From a virus: DNA of 49,711 bases. Numbering within the stretch: position 1 is the stretch's first letter; every line of letters begins with the position of its first letter. Where the stretch lies: positions 1 to 49,711 of IMG/VR virus record IMGVR_UViG_3300032268_000270; one strand, given 5' to 3'. Position numbers and translations under genes: made by a program. Shown here piece after piece: positions 20,801-28,749 of this stretch. The notes under the pieces were generated by a model. That model made no database searches. It saw only the letters and a program-made list of their open reading frames with translations, and was not told where the DNA came from.

Positions 20801-21147
20801 TCTTCACCATATAAAATTCTAAAGAACGACTTGATAGAATCAATAGAACCCTTCGAGTTATAGAACTCTGCGATGTTTTTTAATACAAGTTTTTTATCTG
20901 CCTCAAGAACCTGAGGGAAATCTGGAAGAAATAATGTATAAAACTGACTTAAAATGTCATCGCTATTTGATTCGTCAACATCAAATAAGTTTTCTAACTG
21001 CCTAATGACACCAAGTGCCTTTGTGTTTTGTTCAAGGTATTCATAATATTTTTGTAGGAATGTGATGAATTTTGCGTAATCAGAACGCATAAATTCTGGT
21101 GCTTGGTAATTAATTACCGTAGATACATTGGGTTTCACAACAGCCAT
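14893..21147 (-). CDS. 7: Baseplate wedge initiator gp7
   Basis: A 2,084-residue protein, about twice the length of T4 gp7 (1,032). The N-terminus, MAVVKPNVSTVINYQAPEFM then KFITFLQKYYEYLEQNTKAL, LPDFPQ and NIAEFYNSKGSIDSIKSFFR, is the conserved start of gp7-type wedge proteins in marine T4-like phages. The extra length is Thr/Asn-rich beta-modules that include repeated ITIPNHELETGDSVVF-type motifs (also present in gp8 and the DUF4815 protein). The C-terminus (EQYFNKIVHPAGFAVFGEVD) is well conserved in type. Order gp6-gp7-gp8 matches T4. Family identity is strong; the inserted modules are unassigned. Confidence 0.85.
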   Translation of the reverse strand: MAVVKPNVSTVINYQAPEFMRSDYAKFITFLQKYYEYLEQNTKALGVIRQLENLFDVDESNSDDILSQFYTLFLPDFPQVLEADKKLVLKNIAEFYNSKGSIDSIKSFFRILYGEEVQVYLPKEDILKLNMGKWRKLYKIKINSLSSGTVSQLIGQQIWQIDPINGNKTVRAIVLDYDTVTGSLYISAENLVLSFDASKIVYSTLNDTGASVTFSLVTQLSLSEISASGMNAAPGDQILLPTADRNTENVAVKDTTYGTIESVAVETAGDNYSIFDEVQFTGINGSIAAKAKIASTLNDEVVSESSLYDWFETEDRISLEDGNEIRQEYGMFSSKALNPNLYMSDLSKKNVSPNSLASDEHCFLIENQENGSLTYSRASYTYDQGLMRAILPPCGAQYNFMLNWARNEGITVKLQDEELIIGFPLSSGVFTTKPATIIFEFATQNDYNNLLYYELTGKTTNVNAAPAVNTITSWDLDGQYIMDNAIGHLNQTSQIGIYPELSSTLTRLYPTSEKGFDPELRPLLYIRETNTTYGHNVNTERPWEYRFVFKKDAITNFKIYVMPVQYNIRANILIGETADTTGFSTGTVASGDEFTLESSYSDYIRFEDEVDSDILVRREITSINTSTNVITTPNGHGFVNNQIVRYNSNGNTPHGGMIDGQCYFVKFINNATFNLTSVTATTYAAGTNLNISSVSSGVHYIESIIGDGIVNPVDYTSATSPELCIYAKRASAGYRDLTLPYNFDPAIPIDNTTKIRTGYNYTYTGNRYYLYQSIFETTEYIIMEREELNSGNQVNLELEQDKRSLQEKEDYPTYPYLAYETITPVYVINYTTLATALTQAIAGTSPGKELFSDTLIDAVRKLGDIDNSGTLTSADTAIITGISNGTITDGTEYDYVVGDLFTFMLTNINRYGAYLTITNNPNARKSVVQSLKEIDLPQYAKVRVMVERKSLQSCDDINRGDQRDTRTWNDYADLSLFQEAFVTAPPQFYDEYSEDAKYVVGAIPSNYSEYTSGPGEIANYGTNMMVTHPNGASVVFGTTKAFELNNNRQISIVPFTTLDGDSFVVGNNNSFRSSVPQNASTNRRKEYFLIGFTLPKELNSTFDIPFEVNLRNIINSISDTVTYKSRAQGNITTMEPTIMIDFFSPSLATTNEKKHIVYYCNKAEYSQVSTDATKTVFEFFNCWSPNFLITPDTTVRDYIVTVKSLIKNDYIIDKVSDAQNVATQLITNTNGSYKDAFMLDLYINKSQNAYGKYINFYTTEADAKAETNSISFLGTSGAGGTPNFGNNTPPNDFFRNTIVSGVNVNPTFANPIGSRKFSGAYRENDILLTRSFNPNTDVTTGTPGIITIPQHGFTSGMWVRFRSDFNGTAPTGLTDNASYYVSVVSNSTIRLAINSSQYFSNSFVALTASPTTEKVCYLQALPQSLNFNSFKDLSYDVRRYQTFLLFLATAVDTISDIITIPNHELETGDSVVFDLYTAAPLQSIGGLNDNQTYYVISNTPNTLKLALTNEDAESGVAINLTSVIAGAGNFALFARGREGNINTNYYVQTPDFSPHNLKSGDRVTSYPIRRVFAGGNENSVAQTLEVDVFGVDQLRIRESVGLSVLTGTLSGAQISSISTTTGRVVTNGTTIPFYTGDQVQVSGIAVPTGWSTFMYAIKTNGTEFQLASTRANAFANIVVVPSDIGASVSFTVNGTTMMADRPTETHDLIPDSLLNMASLQLTSPAVTGTGYEEFTIIYSPGTIQRETGALERIEVTNKGSYPLIPSVSVVPGSGRTGTGGKVYPSVKDIGKVSDVEFIDGGTHNVFRGGYAPVTFFLSNLVGTFQVGETVTIGGFGSNTFTVLRTTQNYLTIKNDPGLVYTSFNTLFTGVTVTGVLSGATASTGLAATITGATRSKPCVITTSAAHNLVDGERIGISGVSGMTQLNNNSYFVKVTAYNKFMLFTDLSLTTLVDASAFSTYVSNGTIRYKIYDPYINLYPGEVTLSRANGVVTNYENDKNLLVPSSKLQDSYYYQDYSYVIRSGSSYQDWEQYFNKIVHPAGFAVFGEVDYFTENVGVSRLGNTTVTNGVINNTRTATSTTETTT

Positions 21148-21156
21148 TTACTTACC

Positions 21157-22923
21157 TTATCTAATCAGTGGTTTTCTTAAATCGATCGTCGCTGTAATTG
21201 TGATATCGCTATCAACCAATGTAATAATTTGATTTCTTACAGATCTAATATCTGGATTTGTAGGAACTACATTAATTTTGCAGTTCTCTGTCAATTGAGA
21301 GAAAGCGACATTTGGAATATTTAACTCTCCTGCTGTATAGTTTACAGTACCGAATGATGTATTAATGTTTACTCTTGCGTTGTTCAAGAAATAATATTGC
21401 ACAAGATTACCATTACCATCATCGTCAAAATAATAATCAGTTGAATCGCCAACTATTCTAAACGCAGTTGTTGACACAGATCTAATTGGGTTTACAAATT
21501 TAATTGTGTAATCAATCGGACTCTCATTATTAACAGGCAAATATTTGTATAAACCAACATCTGTGTTGTTGTTTAATATCGATTTGTTTGTAAAATCTAT
21601 TAGTCTTGTGATTTTAGATTTTCTACAAACCACATCAAAATTATCTAAGTCACTATCTCTGTAATTTTGAATCGTTGTTCTTACAAGACCTGTTAGTGTT
21701 GCTTCAGGAATTGTTGTTTGAGATGGATCATAAAAATAGTTTGTTGTCACAGTAGCATATAGATAATCTGGATCAATAAATTCTGGTGTTATACCAACGA
21801 CATTCTTGTTCTTCAAAATGGTAACAAGATCATCTTTCGTTTCGCTACTTAAGAACAACCCATTGGTTGGTTTTGCGACAATAAAAACTTTACCATAAAT
21901 TGGTGGGTCGTTTGATTCACCACCCCATGCGCTGATCGCTTCAATATCTGGGTATTCTGCTAAAATAATATTCTTGTAATCTTCTGCAGTTACAGCTCTA
22001 TTTTGAGAAACGAAAAACTTTGGTGCGTTGTATTTTATTGAGTTAACAGTTTCTCTATCTCTACCACCAGAAGATTTCGCAGCAAGAGTAATCGCATAAC
22101 TCACTACAGTAAATCCAGCAGTAGATCCAAGATTAAATGAGTTGGCATTATTTGTCAATGTGCCATTGCTTGTTAAGTAACTAAATCTAACTATGTTACC
22201 ATCAACAAGAGCCTTTCCTACATTACCATCGCCGAATACTAATTGAAATAATCCGTCACGTGTTTCTTCTAAGAAATAAACAGGACTTGTTCCAGTAACA
22301 GCAACAAATTCGTCAGCCAGTGTATATGTTGTTAATGTTGTATCAACCGCACTGTTTTGCACCTCAACCAAAAGTGTTGATGTATCAACATTATCATTCG
22401 GAATTAAAAACTTTGTCTCTGCATTGGCAACAGTATAACGATAAGAAAGTGGTTTACCTTCAACAATCTCTACGTTAGAAAATAAGAACGTATTTGCAGA
22501 TATCGGTGTTGCTGTTATTGAAGCAAGGTTATAGTAAGTGTAATCAATGCCATCAAAACTTGTTGTAAATGTTGTATACTTTGGAAGTGTTAATGACTGT
22601 GGAGAACCTGTAACAACAACCTGTAAATTGACTCTTGCTCTTGGAGAAATAACAGATCTTGGTGTATAACCAAAGTGCTTTGCTAAAGAAACCACAGAAG
22701 CACGTTTAGAAGCACTGTCTAAGAACATCTCATTAGCGATTAAGTTTGCATAAATCGCATTATAGTGTGTATTATACGCAAGTAAATCTACCAGATTTGA
22801 AAGGGCTGACCCTTCAAAATCATAATCTGTGAATTCGGCTTGTGCTTGTAGATATTCTTTAAGATTCGATTTTATTTCATCGAAGTCTAGTTCCGTGACT
22901 CTTAGTTTTGATGTTTCTGCCAT
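21157..22923 (-). CDS. 6: Baseplate wedge protein gp6 (Baseplate_J family)
   Basis: A 588-residue protein. Conserved Baseplate_J-type landmarks are LVDLLAYNTHYNAIYANLIA at the N-terminus with MFLDSASKRASVVSLAKHFGY after it, VFGDGNVGKAL in the middle, and ITAEDYKNIILAEYPD-like sequence (VTAEDYKNIILAEYPDIEAI). gp6 dimers form the continuous inner ring of the baseplate and change shape when the sheath contracts. The start ATG lies 1 base after the gp25 stop, so translation is probably coupled. Length is close to T4 gp6 (660). Confidence 0.92.
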   Translation of the reverse strand: MAETSKLRVTELDFDEIKSNLKEYLQAQAEFTDYDFEGSALSNLVDLLAYNTHYNAIYANLIANEMFLDSASKRASVVSLAKHFGYTPRSVISPRARVNLQVVVTGSPQSLTLPKYTTFTTSFDGIDYTYYNLASITATPISANTFLFSNVEIVEGKPLSYRYTVANAETKFLIPNDNVDTSTLLVEVQNSAVDTTLTTYTLADEFVAVTGTSPVYFLEETRDGLFQLVFGDGNVGKALVDGNIVRFSYLTSNGTLTNNANSFNLGSTAGFTVVSYAITLAAKSSGGRDRETVNSIKYNAPKFFVSQNRAVTAEDYKNIILAEYPDIEAISAWGGESNDPPIYGKVFIVAKPTNGLFLSSETKDDLVTILKNKNVVGITPEFIDPDYLYATVTTNYFYDPSQTTIPEATLTGLVRTTIQNYRDSDLDNFDVVCRKSKITRLIDFTNKSILNNNTDVGLYKYLPVNNESPIDYTIKFVNPIRSVSTTAFRIVGDSTDYYFDDDGNGNLVQYYFLNNARVNINTSFGTVNYTAGELNIPNVAFSQLTENCKINVVPTNPDIRSVRNQIITLVDSDITITATIDLRKPLIR

Positions 22924-22924
22924 G

Positions 22925-23326
22925 TTATCTCGTTCTTTCTAGTGTAAGGTCTAACTGATCCAAGACATTTATACCAACAATTGTATAGATAACAGTCACG
23001 TTTACTTCATTATTATCGTCTGAGACGATCACGTTTACGTCTTCAAGATTTACTCTTGGTTCAAAGTTTTGTATTGTATCAATAATACCTCTTTGTAAGG
23101 TTTGTCTTAGGATTGGTGTTGATAACTCAAACAGTAATCCTTTTATTGGAGAACCTATTTCGCTGTGAAAAGGTCTCTCAAAATACTGTGTCAATAGCAA
23201 GTTTCTTAGAGACTGCTTTATTGCCTCCCCATTTTTCTTAACCGCAAGGTCTTTTGTATTGGGATGTGCTGAGAAAGCGAGATCAAAATCTCTAAAAAAA
23301 TGATTTGTTCTTTTTATTGTAGCCAT
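22925..23326 (-). CDS. 25: Baseplate wedge protein gp25
   Basis: A 133-residue protein of the GPW/gp25 family. It shows the family signature SLRNLLLTQYFERPFHSEIG, then LLFELSTP, and the ENFEPRVNLEDVNV strand. gp25 forms with gp6 and gp53 the sheath-attaching inner part of the wedge; a similar protein (TssE) exists in type VI secretion systems. Length matches T4 gp25 (132). It is followed immediately by gp6. Confidence 0.95.
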   Translation of the reverse strand: MATIKRTNHFFRDFDLAFSAHPNTKDLAVKKNGEAIKQSLRNLLLTQYFERPFHSEIGSPIKGLLFELSTPILRQTLQRGIIDTIQNFEPRVNLEDVNVIVSDDNNEVNVTVIYTIVGINVLDQLDLTLERTR

Positions 23327-23344
23327 AATTGATATTTATTCGTT

Positions 23345-23677
23345 TTATCCACCGCCACCACCACCATCACCATTAGAACCTCCACCTGAATCACTAACAC
23401 CAAGGGTATTATCAGATATAGCAATCTGCTGTAAGGCAGTAATTTCCCTTGGCTGTGGAACAGTAAACAATACAGATTCTGGTGCAACAAGTTGCCCAAT
23501 ACCAAGTCTTGGTGTAATCTGCGATACTTTGCTTCTAGCCAATGTTTCAAGGTTTTCAATCTCTTGCAGTTCGCTTGGGATATTATCATAACTGGTGTAT
23601 ACGTTATCATATAAGTCTCTTGTTGAGAACTTTTGTAACAACAGAAATTTCTGAATATCTAATGACTGAACACTCAT
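23345..23677 (-). CDS. Small tail protein with glycine-rich tail, unknown
   Basis: A 110-residue protein between the PAAR tip gene and gp25. The first 40 residues are predicted helical (SLDIQKFLLLQKFSTRDLYD), the middle contains PRLGIGQLVAPESVLF, and the last 15 residues are almost all Gly with Ser and Asp. Position suggests a baseplate component or assembly factor. I do not recognise the family. A glycine-rich tail may be a flexible tether. Confidence 0.7.
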   Translation of the reverse strand: MSVQSLDIQKFLLLQKFSTRDLYDNVYTSYDNIPSELQEIENLETLARSKVSQITPRLGIGQLVAPESVLFTVPQPREITALQQIAISDNTLGVSDSGGGSNGDGGGGGG

Positions 23678-23694
23678 AATATACCTATAATAAT

Positions 23695-23976
23695 TTAATT
23701 TACAAAAATGTCAGCTGATCCATTTGTGGCTGCATCTCCACAAGATCCCAAATGACCTTCTCTACAAACTGCTATTCCATACGCAAAAACGTCTGGACTT
23801 CCTTGAGCCATTGTTGCTGCATTGTGTGGTGGTGGTCCATGAGAAGCGACTCTTTGCCCTAAAACAACAACCAAAGAGTTGTTTAAAAATACATTTTTAT
23901 CAACAGTTGGTGGTGGTGGGAGAAGAATAATTGCTCCCCCCACAGTACTAACTCCAGTTTTTAATGCTTTTGGCAT
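23695..23976 (-). CDS. PAAR-repeat membrane-piercing tip protein
   Basis: A 93-residue PAAR-type protein: three short blocks, VVVLGQRVASHGPPPHNAAT, SPDVFAYGIAVCREGHLGSC and TNGSADIFVN, give the alternating strands and the His/Cys set (H, H, C, H) that binds a metal ion at the tip of the cone. PAAR proteins cap the gp5 beta-helix spike (gp5.4 in T4). It sits 1 base downstream of the gp5 stop, the expected place. Confidence 0.92.
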   Translation of the reverse strand: MPKALKTGVSTVGGAIILLPPPPTVDKNVFLNNSLVVVLGQRVASHGPPPHNAATMAQGSPDVFAYGIAVCREGHLGSCGDAATNGSADIFVN

Positions 23977-23977
23977 A

Positions 23978-26944
23978 TTATACTACCAAGGTAAAGGTAC
24001 CAGTTGTACCGATTGTTTTATGATCGCTCATAGTAAACGCTTGCTTTCTTTGCGATCCAGAAGCATTATAAGAAACGTGAATCCATACAGATCCATTACT
24101 TAAATACTCAAGAATTAATTGATCGTGTGGGACTTTTTCTCTAATTTCTTGAATTAGATCATAGTGTTTCTTTCTGTCTTTTGGCGTTTTTTTCAACACA
24201 ATATCACATGCCATTCCTTTTGGATGTTGTGATGTTTTAGATTCTGCGCCAACTAAACCAAGTTGTCTGTAACCAGAGGTAATAAAGATATCTGATTTTG
24301 GAATAATCTTAATTAAATTCTCAAGAACGTTTTCTGCCAATCCTTTTAGATTACAAACAATCTGCGCTTTTGTAAGTCCAGCTTGATCCTGTAATTTATG
24401 CGGAGAACTCGCAACGCAGATATATCCAGTACCACCTCCTGGAACAAAATCGCCAAGATAAAAGTTTGCTGAGAGTTTAGATGACACTGGGAATTCTGTC
24501 ATATTTTCAAATCCTGCGCATGAAACAGGTTTACCATCTGGTGGTGGTTTTTGTTGCTGTTCAGTTTTTTCCACTTCGTTTGGTTTTTCATTTGGATTAA
24601 TAACACCTGAATTTTGTTGTTGTTGAATAAACTTTTCTGGGTTTCCATCATCTGGTGTTTCGTAATATGAAGAATTGCTCAATTTTCTATTCGGTGTTGA
24701 TAAAGATTCAAAGAATGAATTGATTGGTGTTAGTCTTGCTCCTGCATCATCGATGTCTTCGAACAATGGTTCAAGAGCAAGGAATGGTGGTTCTGCCAGA
24801 AGAGCAATCGGAGGTGCTGTTGCAATCTTTCCTGAGTTTAAAAACAATGTTCTGCCCTCAATGTCTAAGCTACCACTGAAACATTTTATTCTGAAGATAA
24901 GTTCTGCTCTTTGTTCAATTCTGTTTTTAGCAAACAAATATATTCCATATACACTGTAAAGATTAATATCTTTTCTTGAGTTGAAGTTCATTGTAGCAAC
25001 TTCACCAGTAGTAGAAATGTTAAAGTTACTTGATGAAGATAGGTTAGCAGCTTGGAATGCTGTCATTGTATAGTTTGCTTTAGCAGTAATATCCATGTTA
25101 CCCGAAGTCGTTAAAAACATATTAGAAGCAGTAGTAATATGCATATCACTAACTGATCTTAATTTTAATATATTATTAACTGTCATGTTCGCATCATTTA
25201 ATACACGAACATTTAAATCTTTACAACGAATGTTTAAAGTTTCTGCAACAGAAAGATCCATCTTTCCAGAAACTTCCATATCAACATCATTTCTACAATA
25301 AATTTTAGTGTCACCAATAATCTCTACGTTTGCATCGCTTCTGCAAAAAATATTTGTTACGCCATCAACTGTTACATTGTGAGCACCCTTTACATACAAG
25401 TATCCATTTCTGTCGATAATTTCGTATGAATCTCCAACAATTTTATGAACCTCTGTTCCGTTACAATCTATTTCTGTAAACGAACCTTTCTTATGGAATA
25501 AATGTATTCTCTCGTTTTGTGGGGTGTCATCAAATTCTTGTAAATGTCCAGACTCCGATTGATAAACGTGATTGAATGGATAGATCGCATTATATGGTGA
25601 TTCTGGTTGATTCCACGTTGCATTAGAAATAGCAACTGGAACTTTCAACTCTCGTGTTGAATCTTTTAAACCAACAGCAGTTTTGTCAACAAACTCGCTA
25701 CGTGTTAATCTATTTGTATCTGGTTCGTTTAAGAATTCTTTTAATGGATACTTTAAGTTTGGATCTTTGAAACCAAACACAACACCAGCATCAGTCTTAA
25801 CACCAGTACTAATTGTTCCATCAGGATTTGTGTCACCAAGTGGAACAGTAGATGCTTCTGCTCCAGGTGGAACGTTTTGTGGTAATGTTTCAGGTTTATC
25901 GCCCTCAAGAGAAGCATAACCAAGTTGATAAAGATCAGTTGATGTGTTGCCGTAACCATCTTGAGAGTCGCTATTTTTAACTAACGATTGAACTCTTCTA
26001 ACACCCTCTGGGTGTGCCACGGAAAGATAACCAAGTATTTCTTTTGGATTTGTATTATCTTTAATTATACCCAGTCTCTTAAGTTCAACATAGTTAAAAC
26101 GTGTATAATCGTCCATAACTGTTTCTTGAGCATCAGCAGCTGCAAGAAAACTCGTTGCTGACACCAGTCCAAGTTTTCCAGACCAGATGGTATCATCTGC
26201 TAATTTAAAATTTGATGGAAACACACGTTCGCTAGAAGCACTAAGAACATATGATACATAACCAGTAACAGCAAGAGAATATCCTGTTAGTTGATATTTT
26301 CCTAGGCGACCATAAGCATTTACCACACCATAGTTTTGATCACCAACAGTACCTTCAATAGTAAAGTTTGATGAACCTCCTGGCTCAGATGCGCTTTCTA
26401 ATCTGGCAATAGCAATCTTATATTTTTCAATATCATCTTTTGTCAACGCACCAATAAATTCATTTGCCGTTGGTGTTGTTGCTGCATTTGTTACTACTGT
26501 ACCACCAGAACCACTTTGAACTGGACTAGAATCTCCAGCATATACAGGGTTTCCATCTTTATCAACAACAGGAACACCCTGTAATGTTCTTAATTCTGTT
26601 CCTGTTTCTGTGTTAATTAAAACAGTGTCATCATCACGCAAATAATTTGTGTTTATTTCTTTGTTCTGCGGAATACCACCAATCGTTCCAAGAATAACAG
26701 GTTGTTGTTTCTCTTCATCTCTAAAAAATAATATTACCCATGTCCCTTCTACTGGACCAACTGGGCTGTGGCCAATACCATTCATAGCAGCAGATGTTAC
26801 TGGTTGTAATGGGTAAGCCCAAGGTAATGAATCAGTTGGGAGAATCTTCTTATCTTCTGTATGTAATCCGACTATTCTAACTTGGCATCTACCAAGTTTT
26901 AAAGGATCTAATCTGTTTTCAACAACACCACTATAAAATATCAT
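23978..26944 (-). CDS. 5: Baseplate hub spike gp5 with two predicted cell-wall hydrolase domains
   Basis: A 988-residue spike protein. Residues 1-95 are the gp5/VgrG OB-fold (GRCQVRIVGLH, LPWAYPLQPV, VILFFRDEEKQQPVILGTIG). About 165-350 form a helical domain with IAIARLESASEPGG and YGVVNAYGRLGKYQLTGY, resembling a lysozyme/transglycosylase fold, with E182 a possible catalytic acid. About 435-650 are the VgrG-like neck and triple-stranded beta-helix (NERIHLFHKKGSFTEIDCNG then many NV/DI repeats). About 800-960 form an M15-type peptidase (FITSGYRQ, SQHPKGMACDI, WIHVSY; H907, D914, H956 as zinc ligands). T4 gp5 has only a lysozyme. It overlaps the hub gene upstream by 4 bases and is followed by PAAR. 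The OB, helix and M15 calls are firm; the transglycosylase call is weaker. Confidence 0.9.
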   Translation of the reverse strand: MIFYSGVVENRLDPLKLGRCQVRIVGLHTEDKKILPTDSLPWAYPLQPVTSAAMNGIGHSPVGPVEGTWVILFFRDEEKQQPVILGTIGGIPQNKEINTNYLRDDDTVLINTETGTELRTLQGVPVVDKDGNPVYAGDSSPVQSGSGGTVVTNAATTPTANEFIGALTKDDIEKYKIAIARLESASEPGGSSNFTIEGTVGDQNYGVVNAYGRLGKYQLTGYSLAVTGYVSYVLSASSERVFPSNFKLADDTIWSGKLGLVSATSFLAAADAQETVMDDYTRFNYVELKRLGIIKDNTNPKEILGYLSVAHPEGVRRVQSLVKNSDSQDGYGNTSTDLYQLGYASLEGDKPETLPQNVPPGAEASTVPLGDTNPDGTISTGVKTDAGVVFGFKDPNLKYPLKEFLNEPDTNRLTRSEFVDKTAVGLKDSTRELKVPVAISNATWNQPESPYNAIYPFNHVYQSESGHLQEFDDTPQNERIHLFHKKGSFTEIDCNGTEVHKIVGDSYEIIDRNGYLYVKGAHNVTVDGVTNIFCRSDANVEIIGDTKIYCRNDVDMEVSGKMDLSVAETLNIRCKDLNVRVLNDANMTVNNILKLRSVSDMHITTASNMFLTTSGNMDITAKANYTMTAFQAANLSSSSNFNISTTGEVATMNFNSRKDINLYSVYGIYLFAKNRIEQRAELIFRIKCFSGSLDIEGRTLFLNSGKIATAPPIALLAEPPFLALEPLFEDIDDAGARLTPINSFFESLSTPNRKLSNSSYYETPDDGNPEKFIQQQQNSGVINPNEKPNEVEKTEQQQKPPPDGKPVSCAGFENMTEFPVSSKLSANFYLGDFVPGGGTGYICVASSPHKLQDQAGLTKAQIVCNLKGLAENVLENLIKIIPKSDIFITSGYRQLGLVGAESKTSQHPKGMACDIVLKKTPKDRKKHYDLIQEIREKVPHDQLILEYLSNGSVWIHVSYNASGSQRKQAFTMSDHKTIGTTGTFTLVV

Positions 26945-28230
26945 TTCGTACCTTCTTTTGTTAGATCAATTATAAGCGAATCTTTAACTATTGTCAAATA
27001 CATATTGTGCTTTTCTCTGTTGAGATTGTGACATAAAGAAGTAATCAAGTATCTTCCTGAGAAAGTTTTATCAATAATGTCTTCTTCCGTGTCGGTTGTT
27101 TTATATGGGGTATTTCTATAGATATAAACATCTACGATGTCACCAACACATACATTACTCTTTCCAGGAACAGTAATTTCCATCTGGAAAGAATGTATCT
27201 CTGCCATCTGCATGACGTTTCTTAAATGCCAACTCTTCATGTCGTCAGAACGAAAGTTGTTAAAATTTTCAAGTGCTCTATTCTTAACATCAATAAATGC
27301 TGCAGTTTTCGAAGGAAGACCTGCTGTTGATGGTGGGAATGCATTCAAGTGATTGTGTAGTTTAAATTCGTTTTCGTATTCTTTTGTCTGGACATTATAT
27401 GTCTTAGTAACAATCTCATGAGTAATTAATTTGGATTTATACATACCATTTTGAATTCTTTCCATATAATCAAAAGCAGATTTTATGTTATATGCATCAA
27501 TTCTAGAAAGTTCATCAGTCACGTCTCTTTGCGAACCACCACCAGTACCAGATGGATCTCTTGTATTATTATCATAAATGTAATTTGAAACAGGATCTTG
27601 TTCAAGTAATTTGTCAATAGATGTATAGTTAAATCCTCTTGCGTTTTCAAAAAACACAAAGTTCGCTGCATCGTTTGTTTTTGATATCGATCTCTTAGCC
27701 AAATAGTTTATATTTGTTAGAGGAGACCAGTAATTAGAAACATATGTTATTGTGTTTTTTGTATCTTCTGATGTAATTTGTTTTTCAGATAAAAGATCGT
27801 TCTTGATAAATCTCTTCACAAGTTCACTAATCTGTCCACTGTATCCTTTACTCAATTTACTGTTCAAGTCTCTAACACCCTCGAATGAAATAAAATGTAA
27901 AGTATACTGGACAGATCTTTCGGCTGAGTATTTTCTATCAGTCATTTTATAGATATAAAATGCTTGCTCTACAAGAGCAGCTTTATCTGACATTGATGGT
28001 GTCTTAAAAGTAAGAAGTAATTTTTCTTCGCCAATAAATGGCATTAGATTTACTAAATCCTGAGCATCATTTAATGTGATGTTGCCAGACAATGTTGGGG
28101 AAAACATATCTTCGTATACATTAATATCGAGAACGAAGTTGTAAACATCTACGATCAACCCTCTGGCTGATCCAATCTTCACATCTATGAGTTCAAAATC
28201 GCCAGCAAATTTTATATTCTGATCGATCAC
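26941..28230 (-). CDS. 27: Baseplate hub protein, gp27-like
   Basis: A 429-residue protein directly upstream of gp5, overlapping it by 4 bases (ATGA type). The two beta-barrel-like halves (YNFVLDINVYEDMFSPTLSG; FQMEITVPGKSNVCVGDIVD then SGRYLITSLCHNLNREKHN) and the overall layout fit the gp27 / VgrG N-terminal hub family; length is close to T4 gp27 (391). In T4 three gp27 subunits make the torus that joins the tube to the gp5 spike. Sequence similarity to T4 gp27 itself is low, so the call rests on layout and position. Confidence 0.78.
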   Translation of the reverse strand: MIDQNIKFAGDFELIDVKIGSARGLIVDVYNFVLDINVYEDMFSPTLSGNITLNDAQDLVNLMPFIGEEKLLLTFKTPSMSDKAALVEQAFYIYKMTDRKYSAERSVQYTLHFISFEGVRDLNSKLSKGYSGQISELVKRFIKNDLLSEKQITSEDTKNTITYVSNYWSPLTNINYLAKRSISKTNDAANFVFFENARGFNYTSIDKLLEQDPVSNYIYDNNTRDPSGTGGGSQRDVTDELSRIDAYNIKSAFDYMERIQNGMYKSKLITHEIVTKTYNVQTKEYENEFKLHNHLNAFPPSTAGLPSKTAAFIDVKNRALENFNNFRSDDMKSWHLRNVMQMAEIHSFQMEITVPGKSNVCVGDIVDVYIYRNTPYKTTDTEEDIIDKTFSGRYLITSLCHNLNREKHNMYLTIVKDSLIIDLTKEGTK

Positions 28231-28748
28231 TTCATAATCTCTCTAAATTGCCTAAACACTTCACCAACAACTTCTGGTGGTACTACTTTTACTCTTCTTT
28301 TGGATTCATTTACGTTTGATTCATGTTCGTAATTTGTTACTGGTGTAGCATCAGCAATTCCAGCTGGATTCACGTAATCAGAATTTACCCACAAACCATC
28401 AGCAGTTTCATAATGATGAGTGTTATTGATGTTAGCGATTCCATACTTATCATTAATGTAAACTTCTAGAGCACCTTGTTGCAATGGGAAGTCATAAATG
28501 TAATCGTATCTCTCATTGACAAGCATGATTATCCAATGTAAAAATGGTGTTCCGTAAAACTTCTCTGAAATTATTTCTGGCGTCTCACCATCACGAATAT
28601 CGTAATCATTATAGTAAACAATTTTAGAAAGTAATTCAGTTTTTAAACGAACATTGGTAACGATATCAGATACCAATATCTCTTTAGCGACTTGCCCAAA
28701 CTCTGAGAAGTCATAAACTATTAGTGGGAAATTTTTAAAGTATGACAT
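28227..28748 (-). CDS. 53: Baseplate wedge protein gp53
   Basis: A 173-residue protein with the gp53 pattern: MSYFKNFPLIVYDF at the start, then YYNDYDIRDGETPEIISEKF and YGTPFLHWIIMLVNERYDYIYDFP, a LysM-like segment typical of gp53 in T4-like phages. gp53 clamps neighbouring wedges together around the hub. T4 gp53 has 196 residues. The stop overlaps the hub gene start by 4 bases. Confidence 0.9.
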   Translation of the reverse strand: MSYFKNFPLIVYDFSEFGQVAKEILVSDIVTNVRLKTELLSKIVYYNDYDIRDGETPEIISEKFYGTPFLHWIIMLVNERYDYIYDFPLQQGALEVYINDKYGIANINNTHHYETADGLWVNSDYVNPAGIADATPVTNYEHESNVNESKRRVKVVPPEVVGEVFRQFREIMK

Positions 28749-28749
28749 A

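Noticed and set aside
23330-23337. AATAAATA late-promoter-like motif before gp25
   Set aside because: It lies only a few bases upstream of the gp25 ATG, leaving no room for a leader.
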